Assembly (NCBI RefSeq): GCF_001517545.1 | Contig: NZ_FBYA01000001.1 | Location: 1,009,979 to 1,073,978 of the forward strand | From: Limnohabitans sp. Rim47 | GTDB taxonomy: Bacteria; Pseudomonadota; Gammaproteobacteria; Burkholderiales; Burkholderiaceae_C | Length of the DNA stretch: 64,000 nucleotides | Direction: 5' to 3' | Shown here: positions 35,050 to 43,545 of the stretch, one piece after another | Layout of the letters: every line of letters begins with the position of its first letter | Numbering within the stretch: position 1 is the stretch's first letter | Program-made: the position numbers and the translations under genes | Notes under the pieces: generated by a model | Told to the model about the DNA's origin: nothing | Database searches by the model: none | The model's input: only the letters and a program-made list of their open reading frames with translations

Positions 35050-36051
35050 TCAAGCTCCCTGGGAGGGCAGATTGTAGCTGAGACCCCAAAGAGCCAGTGC
35101 GTCGGCCATGTCAGTGGGCAAGGAAGACCTCAGATCGATCGATTGTCCGGTGATCGGATGGACAAAGGCCAGATGCCAGGCATGCAATGCCTGGCGCTCC
35201 ATGCCTGCGGCTTTGACACCACCGTAAACGGCATCCGCGAGCAAGGCGTGCCCGACATGGGCCATGTGAACCCGGATCTGATGGGTGCGCCCTGTGTGCA
35301 AGGTGCACTGGACCAGACAACCGAGGTTGTTTTGATCCAGCACCTCGATCGTGGTCGCGGCTGTTTTGCCCGATTGGTAAGTCAAATCGACCACCGCCAT
35401 GCGCAGGCGATTGGCTGGATCCCGACCAATGGGGGCCTCGACGGTCATGGGGGATGGTGCCGTCCAGGGCTTGTGGGCAATGGCCAGATATTGGCGATGG
35501 ACGTCACGGGCCGCGATTTGCTGCACCAGGGCATCCATGGCCTGGCGCGTGCGCGCCACCACCATCAAGCCACTGGTGTCCTTGTCCAAGCGATGGACAA
35601 TGCCCGCCCGAGGCACATCGGAGGCCAGTGGGTCCAAGGCCAACAGCCCATTGAGCAAGGTGCCGCGCCAGTTGCCCGGTGCCGGATGCACCACCAGACC
35701 AGCAGGCTTATTGATCACGCGCAGGTGCGCATCTTCGTAAACCACATCGATCGGCATGTCTTCGGGCACAAAAGCCTGAGACTGGGGCGTGGCCCGCAGT
35801 GTGACCTCAACCCGGTGCCCCAAACGCACTTTGGTCGACACCTTGGTGACCACGCGCCCGTCAATCAATGCATCACCCTGCTCAATGAGTTGCTGCAAAT
35901 AGCTGCGCGAAAACTCAGGCACCATTTGCGCCAAAGCTCGGTCCAGTCGCTGGCCGTGCAAAGTCATGGGCACCTGGGTCGTGCGCACCTCCTCGTCCGC
36001 AGCCTCCAGCGCGCGTTCACCGTCTTCCATCAAGGCAGAGGGCTCTTCCAT
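35050..36051 (-). CDS. rluD: 23S rRNA pseudouridine synthase RluD
   Basis: 333-residue RluA-family enzyme making pseudouridines 1911, 1915 and 1917 in helix 69. An S4 domain (RLDRALAQMVPEFSRSYLQQ) precedes the catalytic domain with Asp in IVHRLDKDTSGLMVVA and the family block INKPAGLVVHPAPGNW. ATG at 36051 begins it; ATG 36030 is an alternative. It is divergent from bamD with about 52 bases between, the typical rluD/bamD pair. Confidence 0.94.
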   Translation of the reverse strand: MEEPSALMEDGERALEAADEEVRTTQVPMTLHGQRLDRALAQMVPEFSRSYLQQLIEQGDALIDGRVVTKVSTKVRLGHRVEVTLRATPQSQAFVPEDMPIDVVYEDAHLRVINKPAGLVVHPAPGNWRGTLLNGLLALDPLASDVPRAGIVHRLDKDTSGLMVVARTRQAMDALVQQIAARDVHRQYLAIAHKPWTAPSPMTVEAPIGRDPANRLRMAVVDLTYQSGKTAATTIEVLDQNNLGCLVQCTLHTGRTHQIRVHMAHVGHALLADAVYGGVKAAGMERQALHAWHLAFVHPITGQSIDLRSSLPTDMADALALWGLSYNLPSQGA

Positions 36052-36066
36052 TTCGGGGTCGGTCGA

Positions 36067-36072
36067 TATAAT
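36067..36072 (+). promoter_or_regulatory. consensus -10 box for bamD
   Basis: TATAAT lies 31 bases upstream of the bamD ATG. A weak -35 (CTTCCA) sits 16 bases further upstream at the rluD start codon, so the divergent genes' control regions overlap. Confidence 0.5.
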
Positions 36073-36103
36073 CAAGGGGTTCAACAGTACAAGGGTGTCA
36101 CAG

Positions 36104-36910
36104 ATGCGAAGCTTCAGATTATCGACGGTTCCAGCTGGCCTGGCTTTGGCCGTGGGCCTGTTTCTGTCAGGCTGCGCCAACACCCAAAAAGATGTGACCG
36201 CGGGTTGGACGCCCGAGAAAATTTACAGCGAAGCGCGTGACGAAGCCAACGCAGGCGCTTGGGACAAGGCCATCGGCTATTACGAAAAACTCGAAGGCCG
36301 TGCTGCAGGCACCGTCCTGGCGCAACAAGCCCAAATCGACAAGGCTTACGCCCAATACAAAACAGGCGACAAAATCCAGGCGGTGGCAACCCTGGACCGC
36401 TTCATCCGTTTGCACCCAGCCAGCCCGGCATTGGACTACGCGATCTACCTCAAAGGTTTGGTCAATTTCAACGACAACCTGGGCATGTTTTCGTTCCTGA
36501 CCAGGCAAGACCTTTCCGAGCGTGACCAAAAAGCGGCCAAAGACTCTTATGAGGCTTTCAAAGAGTTGAGCACGCGCTTTCCCGCGTCTAAATACGCCCC
36601 CGAAGCACGCCAGCGCATGTTGCACATCGTGAATGCACTGGCCGCTTATGAGGTTCATGTTGCGCGTTACTACGCCAGCCGTGGTGCGCACGTCGCCGCC
36701 GTGAACCGTGCTCAGCAAGCCATTGCCGAATACCCGGGCGTGCCCGCTGTTGAAGAAGCCCTGGGCATTCTGGTCAGCTCTTATGGCGCGATGGGCATGA
36801 CCGCTTTGCGCGACGACGCCAAGCGCGTGCTAGAGAAAAACTTCCCACAGTCCGATTACCTCAAGGCCGAAGGGGTCAAGAAGTCGTCCAGCTGGTGGCG
36901 TCTGTGGTGA
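36104..36910 (+). CDS. bamD: outer-membrane assembly lipoprotein BamD
   Basis: 268-residue essential BAM-complex lipoprotein. The signal peptide ends in LFLSGC, giving lipidation at the Cys near residue 24. Five TPR-like repeats follow (KIYSEARDEANAGAWDKAIG; DKAYAQYKTGDKIQAVATLD; YEAFKELSTRFPASKYAPEA). It begins 31 bases after a perfect TATAAT. Its 3' end overlaps the 3' end of the convergent helicase gene by 35 bases. Confidence 0.95.
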   Translation: MRSFRLSTVPAGLALAVGLFLSGCANTQKDVTAGWTPEKIYSEARDEANAGAWDKAIGYYEKLEGRAAGTVLAQQAQIDKAYAQYKTGDKIQAVATLDRFIRLHPASPALDYAIYLKGLVNFNDNLGMFSFLTRQDLSERDQKAAKDSYEAFKELSTRFPASKYAPEARQRMLHIVNALAAYEVHVARYYASRGAHVAAVNRAQQAIAEYPGVPAVEEALGILVSSYGAMGMTALRDDAKRVLEKNFPQSDYLKAEGVKKSSSWWRLW

Positions 36911-39002
36911 ATTGACGCAAAGTCGATAAAAACTCGGCATGCCCGCTCAGGCGGCGCATCTCCGGCAAGCCCCGCACCAGTCTGCGTCCATACGACATGG
37001 TGGTCAGGCGCGTATCGCACACCACCAAAACCCCTCGGTCTGTTTCGCTGCGAATCAAGCGCCCGGCCCCTTGCTTGAGCGCCACAGCAGCTTCGGGCAA
37101 AGCATGATCGGCAAAGGCACTGCGCCCCTCTCGCGTGACGCGCTGACTTCTCGCCTCGAACAGCGGGTCTCCGGGTGGTGGAAACGGCAACTTGTCGATG
37201 ACCACCAGCTGCAGCGCATCGCCGGGGACATCAAAGCCCTCCCAAAACGATGCAGAAGCGACCAGTACACAACCCGCACGGCCATCGCCTGCACCTTCCC
37301 TGAAACGCTCCATCAAGCGCCGCTTGGGGCTTTGGCCCTGTACCAGCACTTCGACATTCGCAGCCGGGTCGAGACGTGTTTGCAAATACTCGCCGATCGC
37401 GCGCATGGCGTTCAAGGTGGTCGTGAGCACCAGCGTTCTGCCCCCCAACAGCTCCACCGCTTCGACCACCAACTGCGCCACATGCCCGGCGTGGCCTGGA
37501 TCGCCCGGTTTGGGCAAATGGTCGGGCACATAAAGTGCGGCTTGCTGGGCGTAGTCAAAGGGGCTGCTGACCTGCATCACTTGGGCCGAAGTCAAGCCAC
37601 AAGGCTCGGTGAACCAGCGCAAGCTGGGCTCATCACCCAGCGTGGCTGAGGTGAAAATCCAGGCGCGTTGGCCCACACCGCTGCCTTGGGTCGCTTGCGG
37701 GTCAGATCCGTGGCGGGGGTCTCCGGCCATCAGGGCCTGAATAGATTCGGGGTCTGAAGCCTCGTCATCTAGCGCCTCATGGTCTAAAACCAAAGGGGCT
37801 TGAACGGGTCTCGTCAAAGCAGAAAAGGCCTGCGCGATGTCCAGCGGCGACTCGATTAACCGCAGTTGAGCGCTGACTTCCGCCCAGCGAACGCCTTCAG
37901 GATCGGGGACCTTTGAAAACAAATCTGCCTTTTGACTCAACTCGCATGCGCGTTCAAGCAAGCGCTGAAAATCCGGTGCCAGTTCGGCCACGGTTTCGAG
38001 CCCATTTTGCAGCTGCGCCAAAGCCTGCAACACATTTTGCAGAGCAGGCGTCCACTCAGACCCTTCGACACCTTCGGGCAAGGTCTCTGTCCATCGCAGA
38101 CGGACCGAGCCCCGGTGCATGCCAGCTGCCAGACGCAAATCACGGGAAGATTTTTCCAGACGGTCCGTCAACGCATGCCAGTCAACCAAACCACGCGCCA
38201 ATTGCAAACCCGTGGCCAGCACATCGCGCGACAACTCCAGCAACTGCACCGTTGACAGCTGCTTGCCCAGAAAATTCACACCGATCTCGTTGAGTTGGTG
38301 CGCTTCGTCAAACACGGTGACGCGCACTGTCGGCAACAGCTCGGCCACGCCCGATTCACGCACCGCCATGTCGGCAAAAAACAAATGGTGGTTGATGACG
38401 ACCACATCCGACGCCATCGCCTCTTTGCGGGCCAGGTTGACGTGACAGGCCCGGTAACGCGGGCAGCTGGAGCCCAAGCAATTGTCACGCGTCGAGGTGA
38501 CCAAGGGCCACAAAGACGAACGCTCGTCCAGCCCCGTCAGCTCGGCCATATCACCCGTGCGGGTGGCCTGCGACCAGGTTTCAATTTTGGCGAGTGCGCG
38601 CTGCGCCCCCGGTTGAGCAGACTCGGCACTGTGCCGTGCTTGCTCCATGCGGTGCAAACACAGGTAATTGGAACGTCCCTTGAGCAAGGCCACCCGAATG
38701 GGCAGGCCCAACACCTCCACCAGCCGTGGGATGTCACGGGAAAACAATTGGTCTTGCAGGGCTTTGGTCGCCGTCGACACCAGGGCCCGCTGGCCACTCA
38801 GCAACACGGGCACCAGATAAGCATAGGTTTTGCCCACACCCGTGCCGGCTTCAACCACCAGTTGGCCGCCCTGCTCCAGGGTCTGGGTGACCGCCATGGC
38901 CATGTCGGTCTGGCCAGCTCTTGGTTGAAACCCGGCCACAGCCTGCGCCAAGGCACCATTGCTTGACAGGGTCTCGGAGACCCTTTGAACAAGCAAACTC
39001 AA
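36876..39002 (-). CDS. DinG/YoaA-type ATP-dependent DNA helicase
   Basis: About 708 residues, XPD-like superfamily 2 helicase of the DinG branch. Walker A VVEAGTGVGKTYAYLVP, an iron-sulfur cluster region with Cys residues in SCPRYRACHVNLARK, DEAH as VFDEAHQLNEIG, and C-terminal motif VLVASASFWEGFDVPG with motif VI QGAGRLIRSE. It likely unwinds R-loops or damaged forks. The TTG at 39002 is the preferred start (AAGGAG five bases upstream, overlapping the preceding stop); ATG 39029 is possible. Which of DinG or YoaA it is cannot be decided. Confidence 0.9.
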   Translation of the reverse strand: MSLLVQRVSETLSSNGALAQAVAGFQPRAGQTDMAMAVTQTLEQGGQLVVEAGTGVGKTYAYLVPVLLSGQRALVSTATKALQDQLFSRDIPRLVEVLGLPIRVALLKGRSNYLCLHRMEQARHSAESAQPGAQRALAKIETWSQATRTGDMAELTGLDERSSLWPLVTSTRDNCLGSSCPRYRACHVNLARKEAMASDVVVINHHLFFADMAVRESGVAELLPTVRVTVFDEAHQLNEIGVNFLGKQLSTVQLLELSRDVLATGLQLARGLVDWHALTDRLEKSSRDLRLAAGMHRGSVRLRWTETLPEGVEGSEWTPALQNVLQALAQLQNGLETVAELAPDFQRLLERACELSQKADLFSKVPDPEGVRWAEVSAQLRLIESPLDIAQAFSALTRPVQAPLVLDHEALDDEASDPESIQALMAGDPRHGSDPQATQGSGVGQRAWIFTSATLGDEPSLRWFTEPCGLTSAQVMQVSSPFDYAQQAALYVPDHLPKPGDPGHAGHVAQLVVEAVELLGGRTLVLTTTLNAMRAIGEYLQTRLDPAANVEVLVQGQSPKRRLMERFREGAGDGRAGCVLVASASFWEGFDVPGDALQLVVIDKLPFPPPGDPLFEARSQRVTREGRSAFADHALPEAAVALKQGAGRLIRSETDRGVLVVCDTRLTTMSYGRRLVRGLPEMRRLSGHAEFLSTLRQFTTDATSWTTS

Positions 39003-39217
39003 GCCGGCTCCTTGGGGTCTAACATCCACTGCAATTGGGCCATTTGGTCGCGTAAAGCCAAGCGGCGTTTTTTGAGCCGCCGCAAAAGCAGCTCGTCCAA
39101 AGGCTGGGTGGCCAGAACAGCTTGGTCGATCAAGGCATCAAGGTCCGCATGTTCCATCTGCCATTCGATCAATTGCCGCTGAGGCGAACGCAAATCCTCG
39201 AAATGGTCGGTCGTCAT
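38999..39217 (-). CDS. YdcH-like DUF465 small protein
   Basis: 72 residues, helical, starting MTTDHFEDLRSPQRQLIEWQ, with the block LDALIDQAVLATQPLDELLL and LKKRRLALRDQMAQLQ that matches DUF465 (YdcH). Predicted coiled coil. Function unknown. It overlaps the 112-residue secreted gene upstream by four bases and the helicase start downstream. Confidence 0.75.
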   Translation of the reverse strand: MTTDHFEDLRSPQRQLIEWQMEHADLDALIDQAVLATQPLDELLLRRLKKRRLALRDQMAQLQWMLDPKEPA

Positions 39218-39552
39218 GGTGTGCTGCGGTTTTCTGGCTGCTTACCTTCAAGGCGCAAATTGCGCTGCTCGGTTCGCCACTGGCGCTCTTGTACGTTCAA
39301 CAACAAGTCTTGCTGGCGCAGTGGCTCCAGTGATGCGCGGCGTTTTTTGCGGGCATCACTGAGACAGGCGTTGACCGCAAATTTTTGCCAACAGGCTTTT
39401 GCGTCTTCCTGGTAAGTGGCCATGATCAGCCCACGCTGTTGGACGATCTCTTCGCGCTGCACGCGGATGAAGTCAGGCACGGCCACCAAGGACTGAGCGC
39501 ACAGCCCGCCGGTGCTCAACGCGGCCAAGACCGCCAACAGACAACGTTTCAT
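39214..39552 (-). CDS. small exported protein of unknown function
   Basis: 112 residues. A signal peptide (MKRCLLAVLAALSTGGLCAQ) is followed by a charged, helical mature part rich in Arg and Gln (QREEIVQQRGLIMATYQED; ARKKRRASLEPLRQQDLLL). Two Cys in ACWQKFAVNACL may form a disulfide in the periplasm. It overlaps the zapE stop by four bases, so it is in the zapE transcript. I do not recognise the family. Confidence 0.7.
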   Translation of the reverse strand: MKRCLLAVLAALSTGGLCAQSLVAVPDFIRVQREEIVQQRGLIMATYQEDAKACWQKFAVNACLSDARKKRRASLEPLRQQDLLLNVQERQWRTEQRNLRLEGKQPENRSTP

Positions 39553-40646
39553 GTGAGATGCGTGTCCACAGTGCGGTGCTCTAGCGCCAGAAATTCGCTG
39601 GACTGCATCTCGTGCAAACGCGAGACGGTACGCGGAAATTCATGCGACATGGGGCCTGAGGTGTAAAGCGCCTCTGGCGCGACAGCGGCCGACATGATCA
39701 ATTTGACCCGGCGGTCGTACAGCACATCGATCAGCCATGTGAAGCGCCGCGCCTCAGAAGCCATGCTGACCGGCATGTGCGGCACATTGCTCAGCATGAC
39801 CGTGTGGTACTGAGTGGCAATTTCAAGGTAATCGTTTTGTGAACGCGGACCGCCACAAATGGCCTTGAAGTCAAACCAAACCACGTCGCCCGCGCGGCGC
39901 TTGGCATTGATTTGGCGGGCCTCGATCTGCAACACCGGGTCTTCATCGGGGCCTGTGGCCAGGCGGTTGAATGCATCGTGCATCTCAACATCGGCCTGCT
40001 CGCCCAAAGGGGTGTGGTACAGCTTGACCATCTCGAGCGTGCGACGTCGGTAATCGGTGCCGTTGTCCACGTTGAGAACCTGCATGCGCTGGTTCAGCAA
40101 AGCAATAGCAGGCAAAATGCGGTCGCGGTGCAAGCCATCCGGGTACAGGCCATTGGGCTCGAAATTGGAGGTGGTGACAAAGCCCACGCCGTTGTCGAAC
40201 AGCGCCACCAACAGGCGGTGCAAGATCATGGCGTCGGTGATGTCGGCCACATGGAACTCGTCAAAGCAGATCAAGCGATAGCGCTTGGCCATGCGCTTGC
40301 CCAATTCGTCCAGCGGATTCACAGTGCCCTGAATGGCTGTGAGTTCGCGGTGCACTTCGCGCATGAACTCGTGGAAATGCAAACGGGTTTTGCGCTGGAT
40401 GGGCACCGCCGCAAAAAAGCAGTCCATCAAGAAGCTTTTGCCGCGGCCAACGCCACCGAACATGTAAACCCCTTTGGGGATTTCCGGGCGGCTGAGGAAC
40501 TTGCCCAGCAAACCCGAACGCTTGGATTTGTAGGCGGCCCATTCGCTGGCGCAACGCTCTAGCGCTTCGATGGCCCGCAACTGGGCGGGGTCACTTTGAT
40601 AGCCCCGCTTTTGGAGCTCTTCTTCGTAAACGGCACGAACGGACAT
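39549..40646 (-). CDS. zapE: cell division ATPase ZapE (AFG1 family)
   Basis: 365-residue AFG1-like AAA ATPase that acts at the constricting Z ring. Walker A is FGGVGRGKSFLMD and Walker B is LICFDEFHVADITDA; a conserved YTSGPMSHEFPRTVSRLHEM block is near the C-terminus. The start at 40646 follows the family start SVRAVYEEEL; the upstream extension covers a terminator hairpin and was discarded. It lies downstream of the lpd terminator. Confidence 0.93.
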   Translation of the reverse strand: MSVRAVYEEELQKRGYQSDPAQLRAIEALERCASEWAAYKSKRSGLLGKFLSRPEIPKGVYMFGGVGRGKSFLMDCFFAAVPIQRKTRLHFHEFMREVHRELTAIQGTVNPLDELGKRMAKRYRLICFDEFHVADITDAMILHRLLVALFDNGVGFVTTSNFEPNGLYPDGLHRDRILPAIALLNQRMQVLNVDNGTDYRRRTLEMVKLYHTPLGEQADVEMHDAFNRLATGPDEDPVLQIEARQINAKRRAGDVVWFDFKAICGGPRSQNDYLEIATQYHTVMLSNVPHMPVSMASEARRFTWLIDVLYDRRVKLIMSAAVAPEALYTSGPMSHEFPRTVSRLHEMQSSEFLALEHRTVDTHLT

Positions 40647-40673
40647 GGGTGACTTGCTCTTCGATTCAAAAAC

Positions 40674-40699
40674 AAAACCCGGGACAAAGCCCGGGTTTT
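40674..40699 (-). terminator. rho-independent terminator of the sucA-sucB-lpd operon
   Basis: Perfect 10-base stem AAAACCCGGG/CCCGGGTTTT with a 6-base loop. On the minus strand it is followed by TTTTGTTTTTG. It lies 61 bases past the lpd stop and before zapE. The best terminator in the window. Confidence 0.85.
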
Positions 40700-40759
40700 C
40701 AGGGTTGCAGAACTTTACCCCAACTCGCCCCAAACCGCAGTTCAGGACGCGTCATGGGC

Positions 40760-42187
40760 TCAGAAGTTCAAAGTGCGCTTGTCAACGGCCAAAGCCGCTT
40801 CTTTGGTCGACTCGCTCAAGGACGGGTGTGCGTGGCAGATGCGGGCAATGTCTTCTGCGCTGGCACGGAATTCCATGGCCACCACGGCTTCGGCAATCAA
40901 CTCTGACGCCATCGGGCCCACAATGTGAACGCCCAAAATCTCGTCGGTTGTGGCGTCGGCCAACATTTTCACCATGCCGGTCGTATCGCCCAAAGCGCGT
41001 GCACGGCCATTGGCCAAGAACGGGAACGAACCCGCCTTGTAGGCCACACCGTCGGCCTTGAGTTGCTGCTCTGTGCGGCCAACCCAAGCGATTTCGGGAC
41101 TCGTGTAGATGACCCAAGGAATGGTGTTGAAGTTGACATGGCCGTGCTGGCCCGCAATGCGCTCGGCCACGGCAACGCCCTCTTCTTCGGCTTTGTGTGC
41201 CAGCATCGGGCCGCGCACCACATCGCCCACCGCCCAGACGCCGGGCAGGTTGGTTTTGCAGTCAGCGTCCACCACAATCGCGCCGCGCTCGTCCAGCTGC
41301 AAGCCCACAGCCTCGGTGTTCAAGCCGATGGTGTTGGGCACACGGCCAATCGAGATGATCAACTTGTCAGCGTCCAGCACCACAGCTTCGCCTTTGGCGT
41401 TGGTGTAATTGACGGTCACGCCCTTTTTGCCATTGACGATCTCGCCGACTTTCACGCCGAGTTCGATCTTCAGGCCTTGCTTGTCGAAAGCCTTTTTGGC
41501 TTCTTTGGCGATTTGCTCGTCCACCGCGCCCAAGAAAGTCGGCAGACCTTCGAGGATGGTGACTTCAGAGCCCAAACGACGCCAGACCGAGCCCATCTCG
41601 AGACCGATCACGCCGGAGCCGATCAGGGCCAGCTTTTTGGGCACAGTGCCCACGCGCAAAGCACCGTCGTTCGACAACACGTTGACTTCGTCAAACGGCG
41701 TGCCGGGCAAAGCGCGGGCATTGGAGCCGGTGGCGATGATGACTTGCTTGGCCGTGATGGCCTCTTCGGTCTTACCGGCCACGTTGATCGTGTAACCGCC
41801 TTCGGCTTGGCCGGCAAAGCTGCCGCGACCGTGGAAGAAGGTGACTTTGTTTTTCTTCAGCAGGTACAAAATGCCGTCGTTGTTTTGCTTCACAACGTTG
41901 TCCTTGCGGGCAATCATCTTGGCCACGTCCATCTTCACGTCTTTGGCGCTGATGCCGTGCTCTGCGAAGTGGTGATTGGCGTGGTCAAAGTGCTCGCTGG
42001 ACTGCAACAAGGCCTTGGATGGGATGCAACCCACGTTGGTGCAGGTGCCGCCGGGCGCTGGGCCACCGGCTGCGTTTTTCCACTCGTCGATACAGGCGAC
42101 TTGGAAACCGAGTTGGGCAGCGCGAATGGCTGCAATGTAGCCACCGGGGCCACCGCCGATGACAACGACGTCGAATTGTTTGCTCAT
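40760..42187 (-). CDS. lpdA: dihydrolipoyl dehydrogenase (E3)
   Basis: 475-residue FAD enzyme, E3 of the 2-oxoglutarate dehydrogenase complex. FAD motif VVVIGGGPGGYIAAIRAAQ, redox disulfide GTCTNVGCIPSKAL, NAD motif LALIGSGVIGLEMGSVW, and the C-terminal His-Glu pair CHAHPSLSEST. The start at 42187 begins MSKQFDVVVIGG; an ATG eight codons earlier is less likely. Third gene of the operon. Confidence 0.96.
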   Translation of the reverse strand: MSKQFDVVVIGGGPGGYIAAIRAAQLGFQVACIDEWKNAAGGPAPGGTCTNVGCIPSKALLQSSEHFDHANHHFAEHGISAKDVKMDVAKMIARKDNVVKQNNDGILYLLKKNKVTFFHGRGSFAGQAEGGYTINVAGKTEEAITAKQVIIATGSNARALPGTPFDEVNVLSNDGALRVGTVPKKLALIGSGVIGLEMGSVWRRLGSEVTILEGLPTFLGAVDEQIAKEAKKAFDKQGLKIELGVKVGEIVNGKKGVTVNYTNAKGEAVVLDADKLIISIGRVPNTIGLNTEAVGLQLDERGAIVVDADCKTNLPGVWAVGDVVRGPMLAHKAEEEGVAVAERIAGQHGHVNFNTIPWVIYTSPEIAWVGRTEQQLKADGVAYKAGSFPFLANGRARALGDTTGMVKMLADATTDEILGVHIVGPMASELIAEAVVAMEFRASAEDIARICHAHPSLSESTKEAALAVDKRTLNF

Positions 42188-42212
42188 GGTATTTGTCTTC
42201 TCAATGGACAAC

Positions 42213-42229
42213 GCCCCCGAAAAGGGGGC
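42213..42229. repeat. GC-rich hairpin between sucB and lpdA
   Basis: Perfect 6-base stem GCCCCC/GGGGGC with a 5-base loop, 26 bases upstream of the lpdA start. No T run follows. It could lower expression of E3 relative to E1/E2 or protect the mRNA 3' end of sucB; this is inference. Confidence 0.45.
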
Positions 42230-42247
42230 ATTGCAGATTCAGGGAAA

Positions 42248-43501
42248 TCAGATGTCGAACAGCAGGCGGGCTGGGTCTTCCAGCGCTTCCTTCATGGCGA
42301 CCAAGCCCAAGACAGCTTCGCGGCCGTCGATGATGCGGTGGTCGTAAGACATGGCGAAGTAGTTCATGGGGCGAACCACGACTTGGCCGTTTTCCACCAT
42401 GGCGCGGTCTTTGGTCGCGTGCACGCCCAAAATCGCGGACTGGGGTGGGTTGATGATGGGGGTGGACATCATCGAGCCGAAAGTGCCGCCGTTAGAGATC
42501 GAGAAAGTACCGCCGGTCATCTCTTCGATGCCCAGTTTGCCGTCACGGGCTTTCACGCCGAATTCGGCGATCTTTTTCTCGATGTCGGCAAAGCTCATCT
42601 GGTCGGCGTTGCGCAAGATGGGCACCACCAAACCACGTGGCGAACCGACCGCGATACCGATGTCAAAGTAGCCGTGGTACACGATGTCATTGCCGTCCAC
42701 CGAGGCATTGAGCACGGGGAATTTCTTCAGGGCGTGCACTGCTGCCTTGACGAAGAAGCTCATGAAACCCAACTTGCAGCCGTGTTCTTTCTCAAAACGG
42801 TCTTGCATGCGCTTGCGCATGTCCATGACCGGGGCCATGTTGATCTCGTTGAAGGTGGTCAAGATGGCGTTGGTCGATTGCGATTGCAACAAACGCTCGG
42901 CCACGCGGGCACGCAAACGGGTCATAGGCACGCGCTGCTCTGGGCGATCGCCCAATGCCACGGCGGGCGCAGCCACTTGGGCCAGCACCTTGGTCGGTGC
43001 CCCTGTGGGGATCACAGCGGCGGTTGACTTGACACCACCGACCACGGCAGACAACACATCACCCTTGGTGACGCGGCCATCTTTACCGGAACCGGCAACA
43101 GAGCCAGCAGCCAGGTTGTTGTCAGCCATCAGCTTGGCGGCAGCGGGCATGGCCACGCCAGCCATGTTGCCACCCGTGGCTGGGGCTGCAGCAACAACAG
43201 CAGCAGCGGGGGCTGCGGCTGGAGCGGCAGCGGCTGGTGCAGCGCTGGCGCCTGCTTTACCTTCGGTGTCGATGCGGGCAATCAGTTGCTCGGCCGCGAC
43301 GGTGCCGCCGTCAGCGACAAGGATTTCACAGATCACGCCAGCAGCGGGTGCAGGCACTTCGAGCACGACTTTGTCGGTTTCGATTTCGATCAGGATCTCG
43401 TCAGCAGCAACAGCTTCGCCGACCTTCTTTTTCCACTGCAACATGGTGGCCTCGGCCACGGACTCGGACAGCTGGGGTACTTTGACTTCTACGATAGCCA
43501 T
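42248..43501 (-). CDS. sucB: dihydrolipoyl succinyltransferase (E2o)
   Basis: 417-residue E2 of the 2-oxoglutarate dehydrogenase complex. One lipoyl domain with the acceptor Lys in EIETDKVVLEVPAP, an Ala/Pro linker (residues 95-120), a peripheral subunit-binding domain (AAKLMADNNLAAGSVAGSGK), and a catalytic domain ending in SYDHRIIDGREAV with the active-site His and Asp. It sits 44 bases after sucA. Confidence 0.96.
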   Translation of the reverse strand: MAIVEVKVPQLSESVAEATMLQWKKKVGEAVAADEILIEIETDKVVLEVPAPAAGVICEILVADGGTVAAEQLIARIDTEGKAGASAAPAAAAPAAAPAAAVVAAAPATGGNMAGVAMPAAAKLMADNNLAAGSVAGSGKDGRVTKGDVLSAVVGGVKSTAAVIPTGAPTKVLAQVAAPAVALGDRPEQRVPMTRLRARVAERLLQSQSTNAILTTFNEINMAPVMDMRKRMQDRFEKEHGCKLGFMSFFVKAAVHALKKFPVLNASVDGNDIVYHGYFDIGIAVGSPRGLVVPILRNADQMSFADIEKKIAEFGVKARDGKLGIEEMTGGTFSISNGGTFGSMMSTPIINPPQSAILGVHATKDRAMVENGQVVVRPMNYFAMSYDHRIIDGREAVLGLVAMKEALEDPARLLFDI

Positions 43502-43545
43502 TTTGAATTCTCTTTAAAGGTTAAACGCAAGGTTGTTCTGGAAGA

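Noticed and set aside
40925..43027. 700-codon plus-strand frame opposite lpdA and sucB
   Set aside because: Antisense shadow of two certain genes; no domain and no RBS.
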